DNA of 64,000 bases from Azonexus fungiphilus. GTDB taxonomy: Bacteria > Pseudomonadota > Gammaproteobacteria > Burkholderiales > Rhodocyclaceae. The position numbers and the translations under genes were made by a program. The DNA lies in contig NZ_RBXP01000015.1 in the NCBI RefSeq assembly GCF_003634965.1, forward strand, positions 248,001 through 312,000, in the 5' to 3' direction. The notes below the pieces were generated by a model. The model was not told the origin of the DNA. It saw only the letters and a program-made list of their open reading frames with translations, and made no database searches. The stretch's first letter is position 1, and each line of letters begins with the position of its first letter. Of the stretch, positions 18,315 through 26,204 are shown piece by piece.

Positions 18315-18596
18315 GTGCCATTCTCCCCGTCCTTCCTGCGTCGCTGGTCGCTGCTCCTGTGCCTCTGTCTCGGCCAGGCGCTGTTCGCCGGCCATGTGCA
18401 CGCGGACAGCGAGGCGCCGGCCGAGACGCACTGCCTGCAATGCCTGGCCATCCAGGCCCTGGGCAGCGCCTTGCCGGTCGCTCCGGTGGCCGTGCCGCCG
18501 CCGGCGCCGGCGCCGCTCGGCGTCGCCCGTCGCTTCGCGGCAAGCCGGCAGGCGCCGGCACCGCGACCGAGTCAGCGGGATCCACCGGCCAACTGA
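18315..18596 (+). CDS. Small exported protein, DUF2946-like
   Basis: 93 residues with a GTG start. An N-terminal signal sequence (about 8-26, LLLCLCLGQALFAG) is followed by HVHADSEAPAETHCLQC, which places two His and a CxxC pair close together, then a proline/alanine-rich tail. This resembles the short DUF2946-type proteins found in metal-regulated operons, but the match is weak. It is the first gene after the Zur-type operator. A periplasmic zinc-binding role is inference. Confidence 0.6.
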   Translation: MPFSPSFLRRWSLLLCLCLGQALFAGHVHADSEAPAETHCLQCLAIQALGSALPVAPVAVPPPAPAPLGVARRFAASRQAPAPRPSQRDPPAN

Positions 18597-18667
18597 AAAA
18601 TGCCCGTTTTTCCGTGTCGACCGTGCACTTGCCGGCTCGACCCAGTTCGCATTTTCAGGAGAATCAG

Positions 18668-20062
18668 ATGTTCAGGAAACCCATGGCCCTGGCCGTGCTG
18701 GCGGCTCTTTCCGGTGCCGCCGGCGCTGCCGACGACGCCGAACTGGCCGCGATCCGCAGCCAGATCGCCGAATTGAAGAAAAGTTACGAGCAGCGCATCG
18801 CCGCCCTCGAGGACAAGCTGGCGCAGACCCGCGCCGCTGCCGCCGCGCCGGCAGGGCCGGCACCGGCAGCGCCTACGGTGGCAGCGGCGAGCGCGTTCAA
18901 CCCCGAGGTCTCGCTGATCCTGCAGGGGCAGTACAAGTCGATGAAGAACATCGCCGAGCGCGGCGTCACCGGCTTCTGGCCGGCCGCCGGCCATGATCAC
19001 GAGGAGGGCGGCATCAAGGGGATTTCCCGGCGCGGCTTCTCGGTCGAGCACACCGAGTTGATGCTCGGTGCCAACATCGATCCCTACTGGCGCGGCCAGG
19101 CGACCCTGGCGGTTGCCGACGGCGAGGTCGAAGTCGAGGAGGCCTGGTTCCAGTCGCTCGGGATCGGCCACGGCATCGGTCTCAAGGGCGGGCGCTTCCG
19201 CTCCGGCATCGGCTATCTCAACGAGCAGCATGCGCACGCCTGGGATTTCGCCGATGCGCCGCTGATGTACGCGGCCCTGTTCGGCGAACATGCCAGCTAT
19301 GCCCAGGACGGCCTGCAGCTGAAATGGCTGGCGCCGACGCCGATGCTCGTCGAGTTCGGCGCCGAGTTCGGGCGCGGGGCGAATTTCCCGGGGACCGACC
19401 GCAACAAGAACGGCGCCGGTGCCGCCGCCTTCCACGTCCATCTCGGCGACGACGTCGGGACCGCCAGCAGTTGGCGGGCCGGCCTGTCCTACCTGCGGAC
19501 CCGGGCACGCGAGCGCGAAGCCGAGGTGCATGATGCCAACGATGTGCACGGCGATGCGCTGTTCACCGGCCGCAGCCGGACCTGGATCGCCGATTTCGTC
19601 TGGAAATGGTCGCCCGACGGCAATCCCAAGTACCGCAACCTGAAGCTCCAGGGGGAATATTTCGACCGCCGCGAGAACGGCGACATCGCCTGTACTTCCG
19701 CTGAAGCCGGGGCCGCCTGCAGCGGCGCGCTCGATCGCTACCGCAGCAGCCAGTCGGGCTGGTATGCCCAGGCGGTTTACCAGTTCACGCCGAACTGGCG
19801 CGCCGGCGTCCGCTACGACCGCCTGAACAGCGGCAGTACCCGGATCGGCGCTGCCGCCCAGGCCGAAATCGGCGACGAGAACGCAATCTTCCACAAGTAC
19901 CGGCCGAGCCGCGGCACGCTGATGGTCGATTACAGCTGGAGCGAATTCTCCCGCCTGCGCCTGCAGTACGCCCGCGACAAGTCGATGGCCGGCATCGCCG
20001 ACAACCAGTTCACCGTCCAGTACATCATGAGCCTCGGTGCCCATGGTGCGCACAAGTTCTGA
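18668..20062 (+). CDS. Zinc-regulated outer-membrane porin
   Basis: 464 residues; AGGAG sits 8 nt before the ATG. A signal peptide (about 1-20) is followed by a short coiled coil (about 24-55, IRSQIAELKKSYEQRIAALE), an Ala/Pro linker and a beta-rich body with alternating aromatic strands that ends in KF, the typical C-terminal Phe of outer-membrane barrels. The coiled coil plus barrel layout is that of OprO/P-like porins. It has local His-rich patches (GHDHEEGG, GAHGAHKF). It sits between the Zur-type operator and the zinc ABC transporter, so it probably brings zinc across the outer membrane, in place of a TonB-dependent receptor. Confidence 0.8.
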   Translation: MFRKPMALAVLAALSGAAGAADDAELAAIRSQIAELKKSYEQRIAALEDKLAQTRAAAAAPAGPAPAAPTVAAASAFNPEVSLILQGQYKSMKNIAERGVTGFWPAAGHDHEEGGIKGISRRGFSVEHTELMLGANIDPYWRGQATLAVADGEVEVEEAWFQSLGIGHGIGLKGGRFRSGIGYLNEQHAHAWDFADAPLMYAALFGEHASYAQDGLQLKWLAPTPMLVEFGAEFGRGANFPGTDRNKNGAGAAAFHVHLGDDVGTASSWRAGLSYLRTRAREREAEVHDANDVHGDALFTGRSRTWIADFVWKWSPDGNPKYRNLKLQGEYFDRRENGDIACTSAEAGAACSGALDRYRSSQSGWYAQAVYQFTPNWRAGVRYDRLNSGSTRIGAAAQAEIGDENAIFHKYRPSRGTLMVDYSWSEFSRLRLQYARDKSMAGIADNQFTVQYIMSLGAHGAHKF

Positions 20063-20070
20063 GGCCGGCC

Positions 20071-20967
20071 ATGCGCAGACTGTTGATTCTCTTCTGGCTC
20101 GGGCTGGCCGCGCTGCCGGCCGCGGCCGCGGTTGAGGTGCTGGCGACGGTGCCGGAGTGGGGCGCGCTGGCGCGCGAACTCGGCGGCGACCGGGTCCGGG
20201 TGTTCACCGCCACCACCGCGCTGCAGGACCCGCATCGCATCGACGCCCGGCCATCGCTGCTCGCCCGGGCGCGGCTGGCCCGCCTGGTCGTGGCCAACGG
20301 CGCCGAACTCGAGACCGGCTGGTTGCCGGTGGTCCTCCGCGAGTCCGGCAACGCTTCGATCCAGCCCGGGCGTGACGGCTATTTCGAGGCGGCGGCGCTG
20401 GTCCAGCGGCTCGACGTGCCGCATCGGGTCGACCGCGCCCAGGGCGACGTCCATGCCGCCGGCAATCCGCACGTCCATCTCGATCCGCGCAACGTGCTCA
20501 AGGTCGCCGGCGGACTGGGCGAACGCCTGGCCCGCATCGATCCCGACAACGCCGCCTTCTACCAGGCCCGGCTGGCCGCCTTCACGAGCCGCTGGCAAGC
20601 CGCCATGGCCCGCTGGGAGAAGGCTGCGGCACCCTTGCGCGGCGTGCCAGTGGTCGTCCACCACCAGTCCTTCGCCTATCTCAGTCGCTGGCTCGGCATG
20701 GAAGAGCTGGGCGCGCTCGAGCCCAAGCCGGGCGTCGAGCCGAGCAGCGGCCAGCTGGCCGCGCTGCTGCAGCGGCAGCGCGAGCGGCCGGCGCGCATGG
20801 TGCTGCGTACCGCCTACCAGCAGGCTGCCGCCAGCGAATGGTTTGCCGGCCGGGCCGGGATACCGGCGGTGCTGCTGCCGTTCACGGTCGGCGGATCGAG
20901 TGCGGCGGGCGACCTGTTCGGCTTGTTCGACGACAGCATCGAGCGCCTGCTGCAGGCGTTGCGGTGA
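20071..20967 (+). CDS. znuA: Zinc/manganese ABC transporter substrate-binding protein
   Basis: 298 residues with a signal peptide (about 1-19). The cluster A-I features are present: VEVLATVPEWGALARELGG at the mature N-terminus, DPHRIDARPS with a ligand His, GNPHVHLDPRN with another ligand pair, and VVVHHQSFAYLSRWLG with the third His. The His-rich loop typical of ZnuA is absent. It follows the porin gene by 8 nt and overlaps the ATPase gene by 4 nt. The zinc assignment rests on the operon and the Zur-type operator. Confidence 0.88.
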   Translation: MRRLLILFWLGLAALPAAAAVEVLATVPEWGALARELGGDRVRVFTATTALQDPHRIDARPSLLARARLARLVVANGAELETGWLPVVLRESGNASIQPGRDGYFEAAALVQRLDVPHRVDRAQGDVHAAGNPHVHLDPRNVLKVAGGLGERLARIDPDNAAFYQARLAAFTSRWQAAMARWEKAAAPLRGVPVVVHHQSFAYLSRWLGMEELGALEPKPGVEPSSGQLAALLQRQRERPARMVLRTAYQQAAASEWFAGRAGIPAVLLPFTVGGSSAAGDLFGLFDDSIERLLQALR

Positions 20968-21545
20968 GCGCCGCCCTGTTGCGCCTCGAGCAGGTGGTTG
21001 CCGGCTGGACGGCGCCGGCCACCCGGCCGCTCGACCTGCTCGTCGACGCCGGCAGCATCGTCGGCCTGTGCGGTGCCAATGGCGCCGGCAAGAGCACGCT
21101 GCTGGCAGCGGTCGCCGGTCGCGCGCAGGTCTTTCACGGTCGACTGTGGAAAAAGCCGAAAATCCGCTGCGCCCTGCAGACCCAGGAGGCGCCGCCGCTT
21201 GCCGGGCTGCCGCTTAGCGGCCGCGAACTGCTGGCGCTGACCGGGGCCGCGGCGGACGGCCTGCCGTCCTGGCTGGCCGACTGCCTCGAGCGGCGTCTCG
21301 ACCGCCTCTCCGGCGGCCAGCGCCATTACCTCGGCCTGTGGGCGATCCTCAACGCGCCGGCCGAGCTGCTGCTGCTCGACGAGCCGACCAACAACCTCGA
21401 CGCCGCCGGTGTCGCGCATCTCGGCGCGGCGCTGCGGCGACGGGCCGGCGCCGGCTGCGGCATCGTCCTGGTCAGCCACGACCCGGCCTTTGTCGCGGCG
21501 ACCTGCGACCGGGTCTGCCGCCTGGAGGCGCCGGATGGACGCTGA
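20964..21545 (+). CDS. znuC: Zinc ABC transporter ATP-binding protein
   Basis: 193 residues from a GTG that overlaps the previous stop (GTGA). Walker A GANGAGKST, signature LSGGQ and Walker B LLLLDEPTNNLD are intact, followed by the H-loop VSHD. It is notably shorter than ZnuC (about 250) and has a compact helical domain. It energises the permease encoded next. Confidence 0.88.
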   Translation: MSAALLRLEQVVAGWTAPATRPLDLLVDAGSIVGLCGANGAGKSTLLAAVAGRAQVFHGRLWKKPKIRCALQTQEAPPLAGLPLSGRELLALTGAAADGLPSWLADCLERRLDRLSGGQRHYLGLWAILNAPAELLLLDEPTNNLDAAGVAHLGAALRRRAGAGCGIVLVSHDPAFVAATCDRVCRLEAPDGR

Positions 21546-22311
21546 CCTCTTCCTGGTGCCCTTTCTCGCCGGCTTGTGCCTGGCGCTGCTGCTGCCGGTA
21601 CTCGGCTGCTACCTGCGCCTGCACGACGAATGGCTGGCCGCCTTGTCCTATTCGCACGTCGCCGCCGGCGGCGCCTTGCTGGCGATGCTCGGCGGCGTAC
21701 CGGCGCAAGCCGGCGGACTGCTCGCCGCGGCCGCGGCGGCGCTGGCCAAGCGACCGCTGGCGGCGCGCCTCGGGCAGGCCAGCGTCTTTCCGCTGCTGCT
21801 GCTGGCCGGTTGGGCGGCCGGCATGCTGGTCGCCGCCAACCATCCGCTCGCCGAACGCGTCGGCAGTGCACTTTTCGACGGCCAACTGTACTTCGCCGAC
21901 ATCCCGCGCCTGCTCTGGCTGCTGGCCGCCAGCTGCGGCGGCCTGTGGCTGCTGCGCCGGCTGTCGCGCGGGCTGCTCCTGAGCCGCCTTTATCCCGACC
22001 ATTTCCGCCTGCGCGGCGAGGCCGCCTGGCCGCTGCAGGGCGGCTTCGACCTGCTGGCAGCGCTGCTGCTGGCGCTGGCGACGACGACCCTGGGCGTGAT
22101 GGCGACCTTCGCGCTGGTCTTCGTGCCGCCCTGGCTGACCTTCCGGCGCGCCGGCGGCTGGCGGCGCGGCCTGCGGCTGGCGGTGCTGCTCGGCGCCGCG
22201 ATCTATCTGGTGGCCTTCGTCGCGGCGCTGGCGCTCGATCAGCCGTTCGGGCCGCTGCTCGGACTGGCCGCGATGGCCGCCTGCATCCTCGGCGGGCGGC
22301 GGGGACCCTGA
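21535..22311 (+). CDS. znuB: Zinc ABC transporter permease
   Basis: 258 residues from the ATG at 21535, overlapping the ATPase gene by 11 nt. It is very hydrophobic with about seven or eight helices; LALLLPVLGCYLRLHDEWLAALSYSHVAAGG and TTTLGVMATFALVFVPPW (both in split form in the protein) match the ABC-3 metal permease family. It ends the operon; no clear terminator follows in the 165 bp before upp. Confidence 0.85.
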   Translation: MDADLFLVPFLAGLCLALLLPVLGCYLRLHDEWLAALSYSHVAAGGALLAMLGGVPAQAGGLLAAAAAALAKRPLAARLGQASVFPLLLLAGWAAGMLVAANHPLAERVGSALFDGQLYFADIPRLLWLLAASCGGLWLLRRLSRGLLLSRLYPDHFRLRGEAAWPLQGGFDLLAALLLALATTTLGVMATFALVFVPPWLTFRRAGGWRRGLRLAVLLGAAIYLVAFVAALALDQPFGPLLGLAAMAACILGGRRGP

Positions 22312-22477
22312 AAGCGACATCGGCCTTGCCGTATACCCCTTATGCGGCCAGGCCGGCTGCCGGAAAGCACGCTGCCGGCGATAATCCGGACAGACAAAAA
22401 TAACCCGCGAGTCAGTGCGTGCAATGCCCGAATCGATTAACCTTCGTCCTTTCAGAAAATTGCACGCGAGGTAGCCC

Positions 22478-23110
22478 ATGCCGGTGATCGAAGTCAGCCA
22501 TCCCCTGGTCAAACACAAAATCGGACTGATGCGGGAAGGCGACATCAGTACCAAGAAATTCCGCGAACTGACCGCCGAGCTGGCCCGCCTGCTGAGCTAC
22601 GAAGCCTGTCGCGATTTCGAACTCGAGCCCTGCCGCATCGAAGGCTGGTGCGGCGAGGTCGAAATCGAGCAGATCAAGGGCAAGAAGGTCACCGTGGTGC
22701 CCATCCTGCGTGCCGGCATCGGCATGCTCGACGGCATCCTCGACCTGATCCCGAACGCCAAGGTCAGCGTCGTCGGCATCGCCCGCAACCACGAGACGCT
22801 GATGCCGGAGCCGTATTTCGAGCGCTTCGTCGGCCAGCTCGACGAGCGCCTGGCGATGATCATCGATCCGATGCTGGCCACCGGCGGCTCGCTGATCGCC
22901 ACCATCGACATGTTGAAGCGCAAGGGCTGCAAGCAGATCAAGGCGCTGGTGCTGGTCGCTGCGCCGGAAGGCATCGCGGCGATGGAGAAAGCGCATCCCG
23001 ACGTGCAGATTTACACCGCCGCCATCGACAGCCATCTCAACGAGCACGGCTACATCATCCCGGGCCTCGGCGATGCCGGCGACAAGATTTTCGGAACCAA
23101 GGAATCATGA
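22478..23110 (+). CDS. upp: Uracil phosphoribosyltransferase
   Basis: 210 residues, the usual size. The PRPP-binding motif [12 protein letters not shown], the RAGIGM segment and the C-terminal uracil-binding [12 protein letters not shown] are present. It salvages uracil to UMP with PRPP in the cytosol. Its stop overlaps the start of the uracil permease gene (ATGA), so uptake and salvage are translationally coupled. The 165 bp upstream hold no evident operator. Confidence 0.97.
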   Translation: MPVIEVSHPLVKHKIGLMREGDISTKKFRELTAELARLLSYEACRDFELEPCRIEGWCGEVEIEQIKGKKVTVVPILRAGIGMLDGILDLIPNAKVSVVGIARNHETLMPEPYFERFVGQLDERLAMIIDPMLATGGSLIATIDMLKRKGCKQIKALVLVAAPEGIAAMEKAHPDVQIYTAAIDSHLNEHGYIIPGLGDAGDKIFGTKES

Positions 23111-24336
23111 GCCATACCCACGACCCCGTCTGGCGCACCGCCCTGTCCGGCGCGCAAATCCTCTTCGTCGCCTTCGGCGCGACCGTCCTCGTGCCGCTGC
23201 TCACCGGCCTCAACCCGAGCCTGGCGCTGCTCGGCGCCGGCGTCGGTACGCTGATCTTCCAGATCTGCACCAGGCGCCAGGTGCCGATCTACCTCGGCTC
23301 CAGCTTCGCCTTCATCGCGCCGGTGATCTACTCGGTGCAGACCTGGGGCATGAACGCCACGCTCGGCGCGCTTGCTGCCGCCAGCTTCTTCTATTACGTC
23401 GCTGCGGCGCTGGTCAAATGGCGCGGCGTCGGCCTCATCCACAAGCTGCTGCCGCCGGTGGTGATCGGCCCGGTGGTCATGGTCATCGGCCTCGGCCTGG
23501 CCCAGGTCGCCGTCAGCATGGCCACCGGCAAGGCCGGCGACGCCCAGGTCGTGCCTTATGAAACGGCGATCGCCGTGGCGGCGATCTCGCTGCTGGCGAC
23601 CATGCTCACCGCCATCCGCGCGCGCGGCCTGCTCAAGCTGGTGCCGATCCTGGTCGGTGTCGCCGTCGGCTACGTCGTCTCGCTGCTGGTCGGCATCGTC
23701 GATTTCGGCAAGGTCACGGCGGCGGCGTGGATTGCCGTGCCCGAGTTCGGCACGCCGGAATTCAACCTGGCGGCGATCCTGTTCATGATCCCGGTGGCGA
23801 TTGCGCCGATCGTCGAGCACGTCGGCGGCATCCTCGCCATCGGCTCGGTTGCCGGCAAGGACTACACCGAAAGCCCGGGCCTGCACCGCACGCTGTTCGG
23901 CGACGGTCTGGCGGTCAATGTCGTCGGCCTGTTCGGCGGCCCGCCGGTGACCACCTACGGCGAGGTGACCGGCGCCGTCATGCTGACCAAGAACTACAAC
24001 CCGGTGGTGATGACCTGGGCCGCCGGCTTCGCCATCCTGATGGCCTTCGTCGGCAAGTTCGGCGCGCTGCTGCAGACCATCCCGATGCCGGTGATGGGCG
24101 GCATCATGGTCCTGCTCTTCGGCTCGATCGCCGGCATCGGCCTGAAGACGCTGCTCGACGCCAAGGTCAACCTGTCGAGTGCGCGCAACCTGTGCATCGT
24201 CTCGGTGACGCTGGTCACCGGCATCGGCGGCCTGGGCGTGACCATCGGCAGCTTCTCGCTGCAGGGCATCAGCCTGTGCGGCGTGCTCGCCGTGCTGCTC
24301 AACCTGCTGCTGCCGGCCGAGCCCGAGCAGCGCTGA
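23107..24336 (+). CDS. uraA: Uracil/xanthine permease (NCS2 family)
   Basis: 409 residues from the ATG at 23107. About 12-14 membrane helices; the GSSFAFIAP and [13 protein letters not shown] motifs and the catalytic-like Glu in APIVEHVG identify the nucleobase:cation symporter-2 family. With upp directly upstream, uracil is the probable substrate, imported with protons. A strong terminator follows. Confidence 0.94.
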   Translation: MSHTHDPVWRTALSGAQILFVAFGATVLVPLLTGLNPSLALLGAGVGTLIFQICTRRQVPIYLGSSFAFIAPVIYSVQTWGMNATLGALAAASFFYYVAAALVKWRGVGLIHKLLPPVVIGPVVMVIGLGLAQVAVSMATGKAGDAQVVPYETAIAVAAISLLATMLTAIRARGLLKLVPILVGVAVGYVVSLLVGIVDFGKVTAAAWIAVPEFGTPEFNLAAILFMIPVAIAPIVEHVGGILAIGSVAGKDYTESPGLHRTLFGDGLAVNVVGLFGGPPVTTYGEVTGAVMLTKNYNPVVMTWAAGFAILMAFVGKFGALLQTIPMPVMGGIMVLLFGSIAGIGLKTLLDAKVNLSSARNLCIVSVTLVTGIGGLGVTIGSFSLQGISLCGVLAVLLNLLLPAEPEQR

Positions 24337-24344
24337 TCGTCATC

Positions 24345-24387
24345 GCCGGCGATGCCGGGCCTGCGGGCCCGGGGGCGCCGGCTTTTT
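24345..24387 (+). terminator. Rho-independent terminator after uraA
   Basis: An outer stem GCCGGC/GCCGGC (24345-24350 and 24377-24382) encloses a second GC stem (GCCGGGC with GCCCGGG-type arms) and is followed by five T. It ends 10 nt before the PACE gene start, so that gene needs read-through or a promoter within this region. Confidence 0.82.
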
Positions 24388-24397
24388 CCGTTTACCC

Positions 24398-24838
24398 ATG
24401 AGCCCAACTCCAAAACTCAGAAGCCTGGCTGACCGTGTCCGCCAGGTCGCACTCTTCGAAGTCGGCGGCTTGCTGCTGATCACGCCGCCCTTCGTCTGGC
24501 TGAGCGGCGTTCCGCTCGCCGAATCGATCGGCCTGCTGGCCATCATCGCGGCCCTGGCGGCGCTGTGGAACGCCATCTACAACACCAGCTTCGACTGGAT
24601 CGAGGGGCGCCTGACCGGCCGTACCGCCGACCGCCGGCCGCCGCTGCTGCGCGCCCTGCATGCGCTCGGTTTCGAGAGCGGCCTGCTGATCGCCAGCCTG
24701 CCGATCATCGTCTGGTGGACCGGCATGACCTGGCTCGAGGCCCTCGTCGCCGACATCGGCCTGGCGCTGTCCTACGTGGCCTACGCCTACGTCTTCAACC
24801 TGGCCTACGACCGCGTCTTCCCGATCGACCAGGCTTAG
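24398..24838 (+). CDS. PACE family efflux transporter
   Basis: 146 residues, four predicted helices arranged as two tandem repeats. The conserved features of proteobacterial antimicrobial compound efflux proteins are seen: FEVGGLLLITPPFVW in helix 1, WNAIYNTSFDWIE, then FESGLLI in the second repeat and VAYAYVFNLAYDRVFP at the end. The membrane Glu in the first repeat is the residue required for transport in AceI. Such proteins export short diamines or biocides with protons. The substrate here is unknown. Confidence 0.88.
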   Translation: MSPTPKLRSLADRVRQVALFEVGGLLLITPPFVWLSGVPLAESIGLLAIIAALAALWNAIYNTSFDWIEGRLTGRTADRRPPLLRALHALGFESGLLIASLPIIVWWTGMTWLEALVADIGLALSYVAYAYVFNLAYDRVFPIDQA

Positions 24839-24841
24839 GCC

Positions 24842-24880
24842 TCAGGCCTTGACGTGTAAGCCGCACTCCTTGGATTCCGG
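24842..24880 (-). pseudogene. Remnant: second copy of the cysH 3' end
   Basis: On the minus strand this reads PESKECGLHVKA and then TGA. It is almost the same as the end of the intact CysH encoded just upstream (TKECGLHVKA plus two extra residues), which is the conserved C-terminal ECGLH motif. It has no start or upstream coding part. It is a displaced or duplicated tail of about 40 bp, separated from the functional gene by about 70 bp of palindrome-rich DNA. Confidence 0.75.
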
Positions 24881-24941
24881 TGCTTGTCTCCGGCCGCCCC
24901 TGCGGGGCTTAACATTCGCTGCGCGAAGTTAGCCTGCGACG

Positions 24942-25000
24942 AAATGCCGACTTACGAGGTGGCCTTCACATGAAGGCCACATTCTTTAGTGTCGGCATTT
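24942..25000. repeat. Nested palindrome at the 3' end of cysH
   Basis: Outer 10-bp arms AAATGCCGAC (24942-24951) and GTCGGCATTT (24991-25000) enclose a perfect inner inverted repeat GTGGCCTTCA / TGAAGGCCAC with only 2 nt between arms (24959-24980). The right half codes for the last residues of CysH and the left half is non-coding. No T run follows, so it is not a standard terminator. A further hairpin lies at 24908-24932. Confidence 0.8.
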
Positions 25001-25677
25001 TCCCACCACCAGCGGCCGGCGCGGATGTCTTCGCCGAGCGAGACGGCGCGGGTGCACGGGGCGCAGCCGATGCTGGGGTAGAACTTGTCGTGCAGGGCGT
25101 TGTAGGGCACGGCGTTGTGCTTGATGTAGGTCCAGATTTCCTTCTCGCTCCAGGCGGCGAGCGGGTTGAATTTCTCGAGGCCGTTGCCTTCGTCGTATTC
25201 CTGCGTCGCCAGCTGGCCACGGGTGGCCGCCTGTTCGGCGCGCATGCCGGTGATCCAGGCGCGCTTGCCGGCCAGGGCGCGCTTCAGCGGTTCGACCTTG
25301 CGCGCGTAGCAGCAGGCCTTCCTCAGCGTCACCGAGTCGTAGAAGGCGTTGATGCCGTGCTGGCGGACGTAGCTTTCGACTTCCTCGGCCTGCGGGAAAT
25401 AGAGCTTCAATTTCAGCCCGAAATGGCGGTCGACCGTGGCCATCAGGTCGTAGGTCTCGGCCGGCAGGCGACCGGTGTCCAGGCTGAAGATCTCGATCGG
25501 CAGCTTGGCCTTGACGATCAGGTCGGTGAGGACCATGTCTTCGGCGCCGAGGCTGTTGGCGAAGGCGGCCGGCGACCAGGCGCCGGCGATGTCGGCGAGC
25601 AGCGCGCGTGCGGCGTCGGCCTTGGCGGCGGTGCTGGCGGCAAGTTCGGGGGTGATGTTGAGCAGGGCTGGCGTCAT
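24952..25677 (-). CDS. cysH: Phosphoadenylyl-/adenylyl-sulfate reductase
   Basis: 241 residues from the ATG at 25677. FANSLGAEDMVL and FSLDTGRLPAETYDL are the PP-loop fold motifs; the C-terminal ECGLH carries the catalytic Cys. The Cys pairs KACCYARK (near 119) and GCAPCTRA (near 206) are iron-sulfur ligands, which indicates the 4Fe-4S type that reduces APS rather than PAPS. It makes sulfite for the sulfite reductase encoded two genes upstream in the same operon. The C-terminus differs from a second copy of the same tail found downstream, and the last codons lie in a palindrome, so the end of the gene looks rearranged but intact. Confidence 0.94.
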   Translation of the reverse strand: MTPALLNITPELAASTAAKADAARALLADIAGAWSPAAFANSLGAEDMVLTDLIVKAKLPIEIFSLDTGRLPAETYDLMATVDRHFGLKLKLYFPQAEEVESYVRQHGINAFYDSVTLRKACCYARKVEPLKRALAGKRAWITGMRAEQAATRGQLATQEYDEGNGLEKFNPLAAWSEKEIWTYIKHNAVPYNALHDKFYPSIGCAPCTRAVSLGEDIRAGRWWWENADTKECGLHVKATS

Positions 25678-25691
25678 GGCTGGCTGGGCTT

Positions 25692-26204
25692 TCAGGCGGT
25701 GCGGCGGCGGAAGTGCGGTTCGGGCTGGTCGGTCGACGCCTGGTAGGTCTCGGAGAACGGCGCGAAGCCCTTGCCGATGGCGTGGATGGCGTCCTTGCCG
25801 TCCTTCAGCGCGTAGCTGTCGAAGCCGACGCGCTGCATGAAGAACAGCTGGTCGTGCAGCACATCGCCGACGGCGCGCAGTTCGCCCTGGTAATGGTAAC
25901 GCTGGCGGAGCAGGGCGGCGGTCGAGTAGCCGCGGCCGTCGACGAATTTCGGGAAATGGACGGCGACGACGACGAAATACTCGAGGTCGGCGGCGATCTC
26001 CTCGACCTTGTCGTCGGGCAGCAGCAGCAGGCCGATGCGCTTGTGGCAGGAGACGATCTCGTTCCTGCGCGCCAGCCACACGGCGAGCGGGAAGATGACG
26101 TCGCCAGCCGGCAGGGCGATGGTTTCAGGCGTTTCGCCTTCGCCGATTTCCAGGGTTTTCCAGGTGTCGACCGTGACATTGCCCTGCTTGATCAGTTGCG
26201 CCAT
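25692..26204 (-). CDS. DUF934 protein of the sulfate assimilation operon
   Basis: 170 residues, no signal peptide or membrane segment. Features include AGDVIFPLAVWLARR, FPKFVDGRGYSTAALLR and ELRAVGDVLHDQLFFMQRVG (the last in the central third), the conserved core of DUF934 proteins. This family is nearly always found between cysI and cysH in beta- and alphaproteobacteria. Its start is one base from the cysI stop and its stop is 14 nt before cysH, so it is translated with them. An accessory role in sulfite reduction is inferred from the linkage; no catalytic function is established. Confidence 0.9.
   Translation of the reverse strand: MAQLIKQGNVTVDTWKTLEIGEGETPETIALPAGDVIFPLAVWLARRNEIVSCHKRIGLLLLPDDKVEEIAADLEYFVVVAVHFPKFVDGRGYSTAALLRQRYHYQGELRAVGDVLHDQLFFMQRVGFDSYALKDGKDAIHAIGKGFAPFSETYQASTDQPEPHFRRRTA

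Noticed and set aside
14209..18585. Very long open frame on the minus strand opposite cobN
   Set aside because: Its Gln/Arg/Gly-rich translation has no domain, and it is the mirror of a high-GC gene with clear CobN motifs. The same applies to the long antisense frames opposite acnB (48964-51144) and the AckA fusion (6462-8732).
24907..24935. attC-like (integron) site: GCTTAAC ... GTTAGCC with a bulged hairpin
   Set aside because: One core resembles RYYYAAC, but the other does not fit GTTRRRY, the two cores are only about 15 nt apart, and there is no integrase or cassette array.
25426..25437. GCGGTCGACCGT in cysH as a palindrome copy
   Set aside because: One mismatch and fully explained by the codons for the conserved TVDRH segment.
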